A stretch of DNA of 64,000 nucleotides from Kribbella qitaiheensis (GCF_014217565.1 NZ_CP043661.1:806001-870000); one strand, 5' to 3'; positions 43,293 to 52,521 are shown, counted from the first letter of the stretch. Notes: generated by a model not told the origin, from the letters alone. Numbers and translations are program-made.

Positions 43293-45926
43293 ATGTCAAA
43301 ATCCCCTCCGATGACGCTGCAGCGTTGGCTGATCCTGGTTTCAGCCGCGCTCCTGATCGCGACAGCCCTCGTGGTCGCGCCGGGCGGCAGAGCTCAGGCT
43401 GCCGTCACGCTGCTGTCGCAAGGTAAGCCCGCCACCAGTTCGACCACCGAGAACGCCGGTACCTCCGCCGCGGCCGCCGTCGACGGCAACACAGGCACCA
43501 GGTGGGCGAGCGCGTTCGCAGACCCGCAGTGGCTGCAGGTAGATCTCGGTGCGACCTCAGCCATCAGCCGCGTAGTACTGAACTGGGAAACGGCCTACGC
43601 GAAGTCGTTCCAGCTCCAGGTCTCCAACAGTGCGACCGGCCCCTGGACCTCGATCTACACAACCACCACCGGCACCGGCGGCACCCAGACTCTCGACGTC
43701 ACCGGCAGCGGCCGCTACGTCCGGATGCTCGGCACCGAACGCGGCACCGGCTTCGGCTACTCGCTCTGGGAGTTCCAGGTGTACGGCGGTACCGACGGCG
43801 GTCCGACCGCCTGCAGCACCGCCAACGCCGCCCAGGGCAAGACAGCCACGGCATCGTCCACCGAGAACGGTGGCACTCCCGCCAGCGCGGCCGTCGACGG
43901 CAACCCCGGCACGCGCTGGTCCAGCGCCGCGGCCGATCCCCAGTGGATCCAGGTCGACCTAGGCTCGACCAAGACGATCTGCCAGGTCGTGCTCAGCTGG
44001 GAAACGGCGTACGGCAAGGCGTTCCAGGTCCAGGTCTCCGACAACGCGGCCGGCCCCTGGAACCCCATCTACACAACCACGACCGGCACCGGCGGTACCC
44101 AGACCCTCGATGTCACCGGCAGCGGCCGGTACCTGCGAGTCAACGGCACCCAGCGCGGTACGGCGTACGGCTACTCGCTCTGGGAGCTCGTCGTGCACAC
44201 CACTGACGGCGGTAGCGGTCCGGTGATCCCGCCGACCGACCCGGTGAACCCTGACTTCGGCCCGAACGTCTCGGTGTTCACCCCGGCCACTCCGCAGGCG
44301 CAGATGCAGGCGAAGCTCGACCAGGTCGCGGCGCAGCAGCACACCAACCAGTTCGGCACAGAGCGGTACGCGCTGCTCTTCAAGCCCGGCACGTACGCCG
44401 CCGACGTCAACCTCGGCTTCAACACCCAGGTGGCGGGCCTCGGCCTCTCGCCCGACGACGTGAACATCAACGGCCACGTCCGGGTCGAGGCCGACTGGCT
44501 GCAGCAGGGTGACAACCCGAACAACAAACAGAACGCCACCCAGAACTTCTGGCGCTCGGCCGAGAACATGGCGGTCACTCCGCCGAACGGCCAGATCGAG
44601 CGCTGGGCGGTCGCCCAGGCCGCGCCGTACCGGCGGATGCACCTCAAGGGCGCTCCCGAGATCCAGCTCTGGAGTGGTGGTGACGGCTGGGCCAGCGGTG
44701 GCCTGTTCGCCGACACCAAGATCGACAACACCGTGGTCTCCGGCTCGCAGCAGCAGTGGATCTCCCGGAACTCCGAGTTCGGCAGCTGGACCGGATCGGT
44801 CTGGAACATGGTCTTCGTCGGTACGACGGGGGCCCCACCGCAGCACTTCCCGGACCCCGCGCACACGGTCGTCGGCACGACACCGGTGATCCGCGAGAAG
44901 CCGTTCCTGTACGTCGACAACGCGGGCAGCTACAACGTGTTCGTCCCGGCGTTGCGGCAGAACGCGTCCGGTACCAGCTGGTCGCACGGCCCAGCTGCCG
45001 GTACTTCGATCTCACTGAGCCAGTTCCTGGTCGCCAAGCCGGACACTCCGATCGCGACGATCAACGCGGCTCTTGACCAGGGCAAGCACCTGCTGTTCAC
45101 GCCGGGTGTCTACCACCTGACCGACACGATCAAGGTGACCAAGCCGAACACCGTCGTCCTCGGACTCGGCCTGGCGACCCTGACCCCGGACACCGGCAAG
45201 ACCGCGATCTCGGTCGCGGACGTCGACGGAGTCAAGCTCGGTGGACTGCTGATCGACGCCGGACCGGTCAACACCCCGGTCCTGGTCGAGATCGGCCAGG
45301 CCGGCTCGAACGCCAACCACGCGGCGAACCCGACCTCCTTGCACGATGTGTTCGTTCGCGTCGGCGGCGGCTCGCATCTCGGCAAGGCGACGGTCAGCCT
45401 GCAGGTCAACAGCAACAACGTGATCGGCGATCACATGTGGCTCTGGCGCGCCGACCACGGCGACCAGGTCGGCTGGGACGTGAACACCGCGGCGAACGGT
45501 CTGGTTGTCAACGGCAACGATGTGACCATGTACGGCCTGTTCGTCGAGCACTACCAACAGTTCGAGACGCTCTGGAACGGCAACGGCGGCAAGACCTACT
45601 TCTACCAGAACGAGATGCCGTACGACGTACCGAACCAAGCCGCTTGGACGAGCGGCGGCGGGATGCAGGGCTGGGCGGCGTACAAGGTCGCCGGCAACGT
45701 CACGAGCCATGAGGCCTGGGGCGTCGGCAGCTACTCGTTCTTCCAGACCAACCCGTCGATCGTGGCCAGCCACTCCTTCGAGGTCCCGGACACCCCAGGC
45801 GTCCGGTTCCACGACCTGGTCTCGGTCTCCCTCGGCGGAGTCGGCACCATCGCCAACGTCATCAACAACACCGGCGGCACAGCCAACGCCGCCACCCAGC
45901 AACGGTACGTGGTCAGCTACCCGTAA
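43293..45926 (+). CDS. Secreted beta-helix protein with two discoidin (F5/8C) domains
   Basis: 877 residues. Signal peptide 1 to about 36 (cleavage near AQA-AV). Two F5/8C carbohydrate-binding domains follow, about residues 40-163 and 180-302, each with SSTEN-like start, RWxSAxADPQWxQVDLG and ETAYxKxFQxQVS. From about 320 a right-handed beta-helix of the pectate-lyase/GH55-like type (ALLFKPGTYAADVNLGFN; LLFTPGVYHLTDTIKVTKPN) runs to the end. It probably binds and cleaves a polysaccharide outside the cell; catalytic residues were not identified. ATG 43311 is an alternative start. Confidence 0.85.
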   Translation: MSKSPPMTLQRWLILVSAALLIATALVVAPGGRAQAAVTLLSQGKPATSSTTENAGTSAAAAVDGNTGTRWASAFADPQWLQVDLGATSAISRVVLNWETAYAKSFQLQVSNSATGPWTSIYTTTTGTGGTQTLDVTGSGRYVRMLGTERGTGFGYSLWEFQVYGGTDGGPTACSTANAAQGKTATASSTENGGTPASAAVDGNPGTRWSSAAADPQWIQVDLGSTKTICQVVLSWETAYGKAFQVQVSDNAAGPWNPIYTTTTGTGGTQTLDVTGSGRYLRVNGTQRGTAYGYSLWELVVHTTDGGSGPVIPPTDPVNPDFGPNVSVFTPATPQAQMQAKLDQVAAQQHTNQFGTERYALLFKPGTYAADVNLGFNTQVAGLGLSPDDVNINGHVRVEADWLQQGDNPNNKQNATQNFWRSAENMAVTPPNGQIERWAVAQAAPYRRMHLKGAPEIQLWSGGDGWASGGLFADTKIDNTVVSGSQQQWISRNSEFGSWTGSVWNMVFVGTTGAPPQHFPDPAHTVVGTTPVIREKPFLYVDNAGSYNVFVPALRQNASGTSWSHGPAAGTSISLSQFLVAKPDTPIATINAALDQGKHLLFTPGVYHLTDTIKVTKPNTVVLGLGLATLTPDTGKTAISVADVDGVKLGGLLIDAGPVNTPVLVEIGQAGSNANHAANPTSLHDVFVRVGGGSHLGKATVSLQVNSNNVIGDHMWLWRADHGDQVGWDVNTAANGLVVNGNDVTMYGLFVEHYQQFETLWNGNGGKTYFYQNEMPYDVPNQAAWTSGGGMQGWAAYKVAGNVTSHEAWGVGSYSFFQTNPSIVASHSFEVPDTPGVRFHDLVSVSLGGVGTIANVINNTGGTANAATQQRYVVSYP

Positions 45927-45933
45927 CAGCTAC

Positions 45934-45981
45934 TTGCGTCCGAAGACCCGAGGGCTAGGCCCCTCGGGTCTTCGGACGCAA
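45934..45981. terminator. Hairpin of the CGTCCGAAGA family, copy 3
   Basis: Perfect 21-bp stem with a 6-nt loop; arms 45934-45954 and 45961-45981 contain CGTCCGAAGACCCGAGGG and its complement. It separates the convergent beta-helix and hrpA genes. Confidence 0.8.
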
Positions 45982-45985
45982 CGAA

Positions 45986-48900
45986 TCAGGCAGTCGTCAG
46001 CGCTTTGCGGATGCGTTTGTCCGATACCGGGTACGGCGTACCGAGAGTCTGCGCGAACAAGCTGATCCGGAGTTCTTCGAGCATCCAGCGGACTTCGAGG
46101 AGCTCCGGACTCGCGTACTTGCCTGTGGGCACTGCCTTCAGGCGTTTGTCGTACTCCGCGGTCAGCGTCTGGACGATGGCCATCCCGGAGCGGTCGCGCA
46201 TCGCGTTGGCGCCGATCTTGTCGAGACGTTGCTCGATCCCGCGCAGGTAGCGGGCCAGGTCGGGCAGGCGTCGGGCGCCGGCCTCGGTGATGAAGCCGCG
46301 ATGCACGAGACCTTCGAGCTGACCCCGTACGTCGGACAGCGCCGCGAGCAGGGCCGGGCTGGATGACCGGGAGATCTGCTTGTCGACCGTGCGGGCATGG
46401 GCGAGCACTTGCTCGACCTGTTTGAGGATCGTGAGCACGGTGTCGGCGAGGTCCGAGCGGACGGCATCCCGCAGTACGGAGAAAGCGGTGAGGTTCCAGG
46501 CCGGGCCACCTGCCGCTGTCATCAACTGGTCGACCGCCGCGGAGATCGCGTCGTCGAGCAGGTCGCCGACGTTGCGGTGCGGGCCGGCCAGCAGTGTCAT
46601 CTTCTGCTGGTTCGTCAGGTTGCGCTGGACGACGTCGATCACCGACGGCATCGTCAGCAGCAGAAGCCGGCGGGTGCCGGTCCACATGGCCGCGGTCTGG
46701 TCGCGTTCGGTCTCCTGGAGCCTGATCGCGACGGACTTGCCCTCGTCGACCAACGCCGGATAGCCGGCCACGGTCAGCCCGTTGCGGTGCTCCGAGAAGC
46801 TGCGCGGCAGGTCACCGAAGGTCCAGTCGGTCAGGGCGGAACGTTCCAGGCCACTGACAGCCTTCGACGCGACCTGCGAGATCGCCGCCTTGGTCTTCGG
46901 CTTCAGGCGCTCCTTGAGCAAGGCAAGATCCTTGCCTTCGGCCACTGTCTTGCCATGGTCGTCGACAACCCGGAACGTCATCCGCAGATGCTCGGGGACC
47001 CGGCTCCAGTCCCAGTGCTCCGACTCGATCTGAATGTCGCGCAGCGAGCGGAACTCGCGAGCCAGCGCATCCGTGAGCGGTCCTGACGACGGATCCAGGG
47101 CCGGCAGCACCTGGCGAGCGTGATCCGGCGCCGGCACGATGTTGCGCCGGATTGCCTTGGGCAACGACTTGATCAGTGTCGTGACGAGCTCCTCGCGGAA
47201 CCCGGGAACGATCCACTCGAAACCGTCGGCCGTGACCTGGTTGAGCACCAGCAACGGGAGGTGCACGGTGACACCGTCGGCATCCGTGCCCGGCTCGAAC
47301 GCGTAGGTGAGATCGAACGTCATCCCGTTCTGCGTCCAGGTGAGCGGGAAGTCGCGCTCCTCGATCTCCGCGCCGTCGCGGACGACCAGCGACCGCTCGA
47401 AGTCGAGCAGATCGGGATCGCGTTGCCGGGCCTTCTTCCACCAGGTGTCGAAGTGCCGCCCGGTGACGACGTCGGCACCGAGCCGCTCGTCGTAGAAGGC
47501 GAACAGGGTCTCGTCGTCGACCAGCAGGTCGCGCCGCCGGCTCCGCTCCTCGAGCTCCTCGACCTCTTCGATCAGCTTGCGGTTCTCGTGGAAGAACTTG
47601 TGGTGGGTGTCCCAGTCGCCCTCGACCAGCGCATGCCGGATGAACAGCTCGCGGGAGACCTCGGCATCGACCTTGCCGTAGTTGATCTTGCGCCGGGCAA
47701 CGATCGGTACGCCGTACAGGGTGACCTTCTCGTAGGCCATCACCGCGCCGGCCTTGCGTTCCCAGTGCGGTTCGGAATAGCTGCTCTTGATCAGATGACC
47801 GGCCAGGTCCTCGGCCCACTCCGGCTCGATCTTCGCGTTCACCCGGGCCCACAGCCGCGAGGTCTCGACGAGTTCGGCCGCCATCACGAACTGCGGTGGC
47901 TTCTTGAACAGGCCCGAGCCGGGGAAGATCGCGAACTTGGCGCCGCGAGCCCCGAGGTACTGGTGCTGGTTGGCCGGGTCCTTCATCCCGAGGTGGGACA
48001 ACAGACCGGCCATCAGCGAGATGTGCACGTTCTGCGGGTCGGCGGCCCCGCCCGAGTTCAGCGTGACGCCGATCTGCGAGGCGACCTGGCGGAGCTGAGC
48101 GAAGATGTCCTGCCACTCGCGGACCCGGAGGTAGTTCAGGTACTCGCTGCGACACATCCGGCGGAACTGGTTGCCGGAGAGCTCGTTCTGCTGCTTCTTC
48201 AGGTAGTTCCACAGGTTGAGGAAGCCGAGGAAGTCCGAGTTCGGGTCGCGGAACCGGGCGTGCTGCTGGGTCGCCTGGGCTTCCGCGTCGGTCGGCCGCT
48301 CGCGCGGGTCCTGGATCGACAGCGCGGAGGCGATCACCATCACTTCGCGGACACAGCCGTGCTTGTCGGCCTCGACGATCATCCGGGCCAGCCGCGGGTC
48401 GAGCGGGATCTGGGCGAGCTGCCGGCCGACCGGGGTGAGCCGGCGGTTGCGGTCCGACGTGCTCTTGCCGTCGATGGCGCCGAGCTCGGTGAGCAACTGC
48501 AGGCCGTCGGTGATGCTGCGCTTGTCCGGCTCGTCGATGAACGGGAACGCGGCGATGTCGCCGAGCCCGATCGCGGTCATCTGGAGAATGACCGAGGCGA
48601 GGTTGGTGCGCAGGATCTCCGGGTCGGTGAACTCGGGCCGGCTCTCGAAATGCTCCTCGGAGTACAGCCGGATGCAGATGCCGTCGCTGGTGCGGCCGCA
48701 GCGTCCCTTGCGCTGGTTCGCGCTGGCCTGGGAGACCGGCTCGATCGGCAGGTGCTGCACCTTCGTGCGATGGCTGTAGCGCGAGATCCGCGCAGTACCG
48801 GGGTCGATCACGTACTTGATGCCGGGCACGGTCAGCGAGGTCTCGGCGACGTTCGTGGCGAGCACGATGCGGCGGCTGGAGCCGTGCGAGGAGAAGACGC

Positions 48901-50077
48901 GATGCTGCTCGGCGTTCGAGAGTCGCGCGTAGAGCGGGAGGATCTCGGTGTTGCGCAGGTTGTGGTCCTGGAGTGCGTCCGCGGTGTCGCGGATCTCCCG
49001 TTCACCGCTGAGGAACACCAGGACGTCGCCGGGCGGCTCGTGGGCGAGCTCGTCGACGGCTTCGAGGATCGCCTGGGTCTGGTCGCGGTCCTTCGTGGCC
49101 GGGTCGTCCGGGTCGTTGATCGGGCGGTACCAGGTGTCGACCGGGTAGGTGCGGCCGGAGACCTCGACGATGGGCGCCGGTACGCCGTTGGCGTCCGCGA
49201 AGTGCTCGGCGAAGCGCTCGGGGTCGATCGTCGCCGAGGTGATGATGACCTTTAGGTCTGGGCGGCGGGGGAGCAGCTGGCGCAGATAGCCGAGGATGAA
49301 ATCGATGTTGAGGCTGCGCTCGTGCGCCTCGTCGATGATGAGCGTGTCGTAGCGGCTCAGCTCGCGATCGCGTTGCAGCTCGGCGAGCAGGATGCCGTCG
49401 GTCATGAGCTTCACGAGAGAGCGCTCGCTGACCTTGTCGGTGAACCGCACGGCGTACCCGATGGTCTCGCCCAGCTCGGTGCCGAGCTCCTCGGCGATCC
49501 GCTCCGCGACCGTGCGCGCGGCGAGCCGGCGCGGCTGGGTGTGCCCGATCATGCCGTGTACGCCGCGACCGAGCTCAAGGCAGATCTTCGGGATCTGGGT
49601 GGTCTTGCCGGACCCGGTCTCACCGGCGATCACGACGACCTGGTGGTCCCGGATCGCCGCGGAGATATCGTCCTTGAGCTGACTGACCGGAAGCTCTTCG
49701 GGATACGTGATCTCCGGTACTGCGAGCCGCCGCCGCTCCACCTTCTGCTCGGCCTGCTCGATCGCAGTCGCAACCCCTTGCAAAGCCTGAGCGCGCTTAT
49801 CTACTTCCTTGGTCCCACGAACCCGCTCAAGCCGCCGCCCAAGCTGCTCGCGATCACCGGTCATCACCCCCTCAAGCCGCTTCACGAGCTCAGCCAGCGA
49901 CACCCCACCATCAGCGTCATTGACTACAGCGTCAGACGTAGGTGTGGGGGAGTTCGGGTTCTTGCCCTGGCGGCGGGGGCGCCGACGGCGGGGCGCCGGA
50001 CCCTGCGCGGGGGCCGGGTCCGGTGTGGGGCTGGGAGCTGGGGAAGGACTCGGCGATTCGGTCCGGGCATCAGGCAT
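45986..50077 (-). CDS. hrpA: ATP-dependent RNA helicase HrpA (DEAH box)
   Basis: About 1363 residues. After a low-complexity Pro/Ser/Arg-rich start, the DEAH core shows Walker A GETGSGKTTQ, then TQPRRLAARTVAERIA, DEAHERSLN and QRKGRCGRTSDG. These are followed by the HA2/OB region and the long HrpA-specific C-terminal part (DUF3418-type). It unwinds RNA and acts on stalled ribosomes/mRNA in other bacteria. The start is uncertain: ATG 50077 and ATG 50116 are both possible, and the first 60 residues are not conserved. Confidence 0.93.
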   Translation of the reverse strand: MPDARTESPSPSPAPSPTPDPAPAQGPAPRRRRPRRQGKNPNSPTPTSDAVVNDADGGVSLAELVKRLEGVMTGDREQLGRRLERVRGTKEVDKRAQALQGVATAIEQAEQKVERRRLAVPEITYPEELPVSQLKDDISAAIRDHQVVVIAGETGSGKTTQIPKICLELGRGVHGMIGHTQPRRLAARTVAERIAEELGTELGETIGYAVRFTDKVSERSLVKLMTDGILLAELQRDRELSRYDTLIIDEAHERSLNIDFILGYLRQLLPRRPDLKVIITSATIDPERFAEHFADANGVPAPIVEVSGRTYPVDTWYRPINDPDDPATKDRDQTQAILEAVDELAHEPPGDVLVFLSGEREIRDTADALQDHNLRNTEILPLYARLSNAEQHRVFSSHGSSRRIVLATNVAETSLTVPGIKYVIDPGTARISRYSHRTKVQHLPIEPVSQASANQRKGRCGRTSDGICIRLYSEEHFESRPEFTDPEILRTNLASVILQMTAIGLGDIAAFPFIDEPDKRSITDGLQLLTELGAIDGKSTSDRNRRLTPVGRQLAQIPLDPRLARMIVEADKHGCVREVMVIASALSIQDPRERPTDAEAQATQQHARFRDPNSDFLGFLNLWNYLKKQQNELSGNQFRRMCRSEYLNYLRVREWQDIFAQLRQVASQIGVTLNSGGAADPQNVHISLMAGLLSHLGMKDPANQHQYLGARGAKFAIFPGSGLFKKPPQFVMAAELVETSRLWARVNAKIEPEWAEDLAGHLIKSSYSEPHWERKAGAVMAYEKVTLYGVPIVARRKINYGKVDAEVSRELFIRHALVEGDWDTHHKFFHENRKLIEEVEELEERSRRRDLLVDDETLFAFYDERLGADVVTGRHFDTWWKKARQRDPDLLDFERSLVVRDGAEIEERDFPLTWTQNGMTFDLTYAFEPGTDADGVTVHLPLLVLNQVTADGFEWIVPGFREELVTTLIKSLPKAIRRNIVPAPDHARQVLPALDPSSGPLTDALAREFRSLRDIQIESEHWDWSRVPEHLRMTFRVVDDHGKTVAEGKDLALLKERLKPKTKAAISQVASKAVSGLERSALTDWTFGDLPRSFSEHRNGLTVAGYPALVDEGKSVAIRLQETERDQTAAMWTGTRRLLLLTMPSVIDVVQRNLTNQQKMTLLAGPHRNVGDLLDDAISAAVDQLMTAAGGPAWNLTAFSVLRDAVRSDLADTVLTILKQVEQVLAHARTVDKQISRSSSPALLAALSDVRGQLEGLVHRGFITEAGARRLPDLARYLRGIEQRLDKIGANAMRDRSGMAIVQTLTAEYDKRLKAVPTGKYASPELLEVRWMLEELRISLFAQTLGTPYPVSDKRIRKALTTA

Positions 50078-50157
50078 GTCAGCACCCAGCTTAGGCGGCT
50101 CACCCCAGCGGCTCATGTGGTTTACCGGCTCAGCAGTTCCGTGCCCTCTGAATCGCC

Positions 50158-50325
50158 TCAGCAGTCGCGGTAGATGGCGGCTAGCTGGTCGCGGGTGAGT
50201 GACGGTTCGGTGAGGGGATGGGCGGCGGCGGTTTGGAGGCCGTCGAGGATCAGGCCCAGGTGCCGGCGCCACACGGTCGGGCTGGTCGTCGCGGTGGCCT
50301 CGATCGTGCGGGTGATCGACCAGGT
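50158..50325 (-). pseudogene. TetR-family regulator, C-terminal remnant
   Basis: Reading the minus strand back from the TGA at 50158-50160 gives about 55 residues: TRTIEATATTSPTVWRRHLG, LILDGLQTAA and LTRDQLAAIYRDC. This looks like the last helices of a TetR ligand domain. There is no HTH and no start; the sequence runs straight into the SDR remnant on the other strand, so a deletion has joined two broken genes. Confidence 0.55.
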
Positions 50326-50835
50326 GACCGGACTTCGGGCCGATCGACACCGCGTACTTCGGCCCGGTGGCCGTCGATCTCGCCGACGGGCCGAAGCCGA
50401 TCACCGAGATCGACGCGGATGCCGCGCGCGGCTCGTTCGACACGCTTGTACTGCCCGGCCATCGAGATGGTCGGTGCTGTCCTCCTGGGCATGCTCGACC
50501 GTGGCACCGGCGCGATCCTCATCCCCGGCGGCCTGAGCGGCAAATACCCGATCCCGATGCTGGGTAAGCTCGCGCCGGCCTCGGCAGCGCTCAGGATGTA
50601 CGTCCTGACTCTGCACGAGGCCTTGAAGGACCAGGGCCTACGCCGCAACGCTCACCATCGGCGGCCTGATCCAGCGCGGCGACATCCACACCGCGGTGCG
50701 CGACCACTTGAAAAGCTGGGCGCCGAAGCAGCCGCCGACCTCGACCCGGACCAGATCGCCGACACAGCCTGGGAGATGTACCTGGGCCGCACTGTTCCCG
50801 AGAGCGAGTTCAGCACCCGGCCCGTCCCTGCCTGA
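50326..50835 (+). pseudogene. Decayed short-chain dehydrogenase gene
   Basis: Plus-strand pieces in different frames assemble into part of an SDR: IDTAYFGPVAVDLADGPKPI and ARGSFDTLVLP, then VGAVLLGMLDRGTGAILIPG, GGLSGKYPIPMLGKLAPASA and LRMYVLTLHEALKDQGL, then TLTIGGLIQRGDIHTAV and LGAEAAADLDPDQIADTAWE. At least three frameshifts (near 50455, 50640 and 50700) are needed and the Rossmann start is missing. A dead remnant; its TetR neighbour is also broken. Confidence 0.65.
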
Positions 50836-50910
50836 CCGGCAGGGGAGCGAGTTCAGCACGCTGCCCGTGCCTGCCTGACCGACAGGGGAGCGAGGTCAGC
50901 ACGCTGCCCG
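50804..50910. repeat. 43-bp tandem repeat, about 2.5 copies
   Basis: Units begin GCGAGTTCAGCAC at 50804, 50847 and (GCGAGGTCAGCAC) 50890, exactly 43 bp apart. Each full unit contains a CCTGCCTGACCGxCAGG hairpin and a TGA. The array covers the end of the SDR remnant and precedes the universal stress gene end. Confidence 0.8.
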
Positions 50911-50936
50911 ACCAAGGGCCGGGCTCGCTGCGCTGG

Positions 50937-51344
50937 TCAGTCGTCGCGGGAGGTTTGGACCTTGACCGCGAGGACCGGCACGGGCGCTTCGAGGAGAACC
51001 CGCTGGGCGGTGCTGCCGAGAATGAGCTTGCCGACCGGGCTGCGGCGGCGGAGGCCGAGGACGATCAGGCCGACCTCCTCTTCGGCGGCTGCCTTCAGCA
51101 GTTCGTTCGCGACGTCGCCGGTGCCGACGGCCTGCTGGATCGTCACCTCGACGCCCTGGTCCCGCAGCTTCGTCTCGGCTGCGGCCAGCTCTTCGGAATT
51201 GGCGTACCGGGCGTCGACGTACGCGTCACCGCGGCTGGTGTTGAGCAACAGGATGGAGGCGCCACGCAGTACGGCCTCTTTGCCCGCAGCATCCAATGCA
51301 GCCTCGCCTTCGGGCGTCGGCACGTACCCGACCAGGATCTTCAT
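50937..51344 (-). CDS. Universal stress protein (UspA family)
   Basis: 135 residues, single Usp domain. MKILVGYVPTPEGEAALDAA gives the first strand, and GLRRRSPVGKLILGSTAQRV is the ATP-binding G-2x-G-9x-G-(S/T) motif, present in full. Probably a nucleotide-binding stress protein in the cytoplasm. GGAGAG precedes the ATG at 51344. Confidence 0.92.
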   Translation of the reverse strand: MKILVGYVPTPEGEAALDAAGKEAVLRGASILLLNTSRGDAYVDARYANSEELAAAETKLRDQGVEVTIQQAVGTGDVANELLKAAAEEEVGLIVLGLRRRSPVGKLILGSTAQRVLLEAPVPVLAVKVQTSRDD

Positions 51345-51359
51345 GGGGTCACTCTCCCA

Positions 51360-51455
51360 TCAGTCGTCTTCGCCGAAGGTCAGCCGGTCCCGGGACGGCT
51401 CGGTGCCGCGGATCCTGGCGACGAGCTCGGGCATGTACGGCCCGAACAGCGCGAA
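51360..51455 (-). pseudogene. Possible 3' gene remnant, unidentified
   Basis: Read from the TGA at 51360 on the minus strand, about 31 residues look protein-like (FALFGPYMPELVARIRGTEP and RDRLTFGEDD), but no start or longer frame exists upstream. It may be the tail of a gene deleted before the IclR regulator arrived. Weak evidence. Confidence 0.25.
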
Positions 51456-51595
51456 CGCCGGAACTGCTCTTCCATCTCAGGTACGGAGTGGTTCCCTTGC
51501 CCGAGATCGCAGCAGCATTCCACCAGGAAGTACTGAGGTTCCAGTGTGTGGACCAGCGAGTTATCGTCGATGGGGAGTGCGGGTGGTCGGTCCGT

Positions 51596-51621
51596 CCGGA
51601 TTGTCCAAATGGTTGATCCGG
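51596..51621 (+). promoter_or_regulatory. Candidate IclR operator
   Basis: CCGGAT-14-ATCCGG inverted repeat with TGTCCAAATGG in the centre, 48 nt before the IclR start. Could mediate autoregulation. Confidence 0.4.
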
Positions 51622-51668
51622 GCAACTGGTTCTTCCGGCAGCGACGGTGGAGGGGCGGGACGGCGAGC

Positions 51669-52442
51669 ATGGATGGGGACCTTCCGGGCGTACGGAGCGT
51701 GCATCGCGCGCTGGACCTGCTCGAACGGTTCGACGACGAGCACCCGCAGTGGACGCTCGCTGAGCTGACTGCGGCCAGCGGCTTACCAAAGACAACCGTG
51801 CTTCGCCTCGTGATGACGCTCGAGCAGCGCGGCTTGGTCGCGGCAACCGGACGGGGCCGCTACGCGATCGGCCCCGGCTTCCTGCGCTGGTCGCGGCTGA
51901 GCAGCGCAAGCATGGAGATCCCGCCCGCGGTCCGCGCGGCGATGGGCAAACTCGCCACCGACACCGGCGAGACCGTCAACCTCTACATCAGGGTCGGGCG
52001 GACGCGGGTCTGTCTCGCGCAGGCGCAGGGCACTCTGAGCGTCCGGCACACGATTCCAGTGGGAGCAGCACTGCCGCTCTGGAGCGGCGCCGCCTCGAAG
52101 GTGTTGCTCAGCGATCCGCCTTTGCTGGCCGCCGATCCGTCCGTCATCGACGACGTCGCCGGCGATTCGCCCTACGGCGCGGGGTTCGCGCAAAAGCTCC
52201 GAGCGGAAGCGGCCGCCACCGGGGACGGAGGCGTCGCGATCACCCACGGAGAGCGCGAACTGGGCGCATCCGGTGTCTCAGTCGCCGTACGCCGCGCAGA
52301 CGGTCGCGTGGTCGCCGCAGTCGGAATCGGAGGACCGACGACCCGCTTCAACGATCAGCGACTACCTGCTTACGTCAGCGCCGTACGACTCTGCGCAGCC
52401 ACCATCGTCGCAACAGGCTGGAGCGGCTTCAGCGCAGCCTGA
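51669..52442 (+). CDS. IclR-family regulator
   Basis: 257 residues. N-terminal winged HTH: VRSVHRALDLLERFDDEHP, LAELTAASGLPKTTVLRLVM. The C-terminal GAF-like effector domain follows (VNLYIRVGRTRVCLAQAQG; LPLWSGAASKVLLS; AVRLCAATIVATG). It is convergent with the acyl-CoA synthetase gene, so a link to that gene is only positional. ATG 51669 is preferred to the longer frame from 51546. Confidence 0.88.
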   Translation: MDGDLPGVRSVHRALDLLERFDDEHPQWTLAELTAASGLPKTTVLRLVMTLEQRGLVAATGRGRYAIGPGFLRWSRLSSASMEIPPAVRAAMGKLATDTGETVNLYIRVGRTRVCLAQAQGTLSVRHTIPVGAALPLWSGAASKVLLSDPPLLAADPSVIDDVAGDSPYGAGFAQKLRAEAAATGDGGVAITHGERELGASGVSVAVRRADGRVVAAVGIGGPTTRFNDQRLPAYVSAVRLCAATIVATGWSGFSAA

Positions 52443-52464
52443 TCCAGCACAGCATCAGCCTGAT

Positions 52465-52521
52465 CCGTCGCCGCCTGACCGTCGCCGCCTGACCGTCGCC
52501 GCCTGACCCATCGCCACCTGA
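52465..52521. repeat. 14-bp tandem repeat, four copies
   Basis: CCGTCGCCGCCTGA three times in a row (52465-52506) and a degenerate 15-bp fourth copy (52507-52521), starting 22 nt after the IclR stop. Each unit ends in TGA. Confidence 0.8.

Noticed and set aside
42408..45926. 1172-residue version of the beta-helix protein
   Set aside because: The first 295 residues are read through the MarR gene in another frame and the gap; a normal signal peptide starts at 43293 or 43311.
47120..49255. 711-residue plus-strand open frame inside hrpA
   Set aside because: Entirely antisense to conserved helicase motifs; shadow frame caused by high third-position GC.
52465..52521. CRISPR-like repeat array
   Set aside because: Direct 14-bp units without spacers; a simple tandem repeat.
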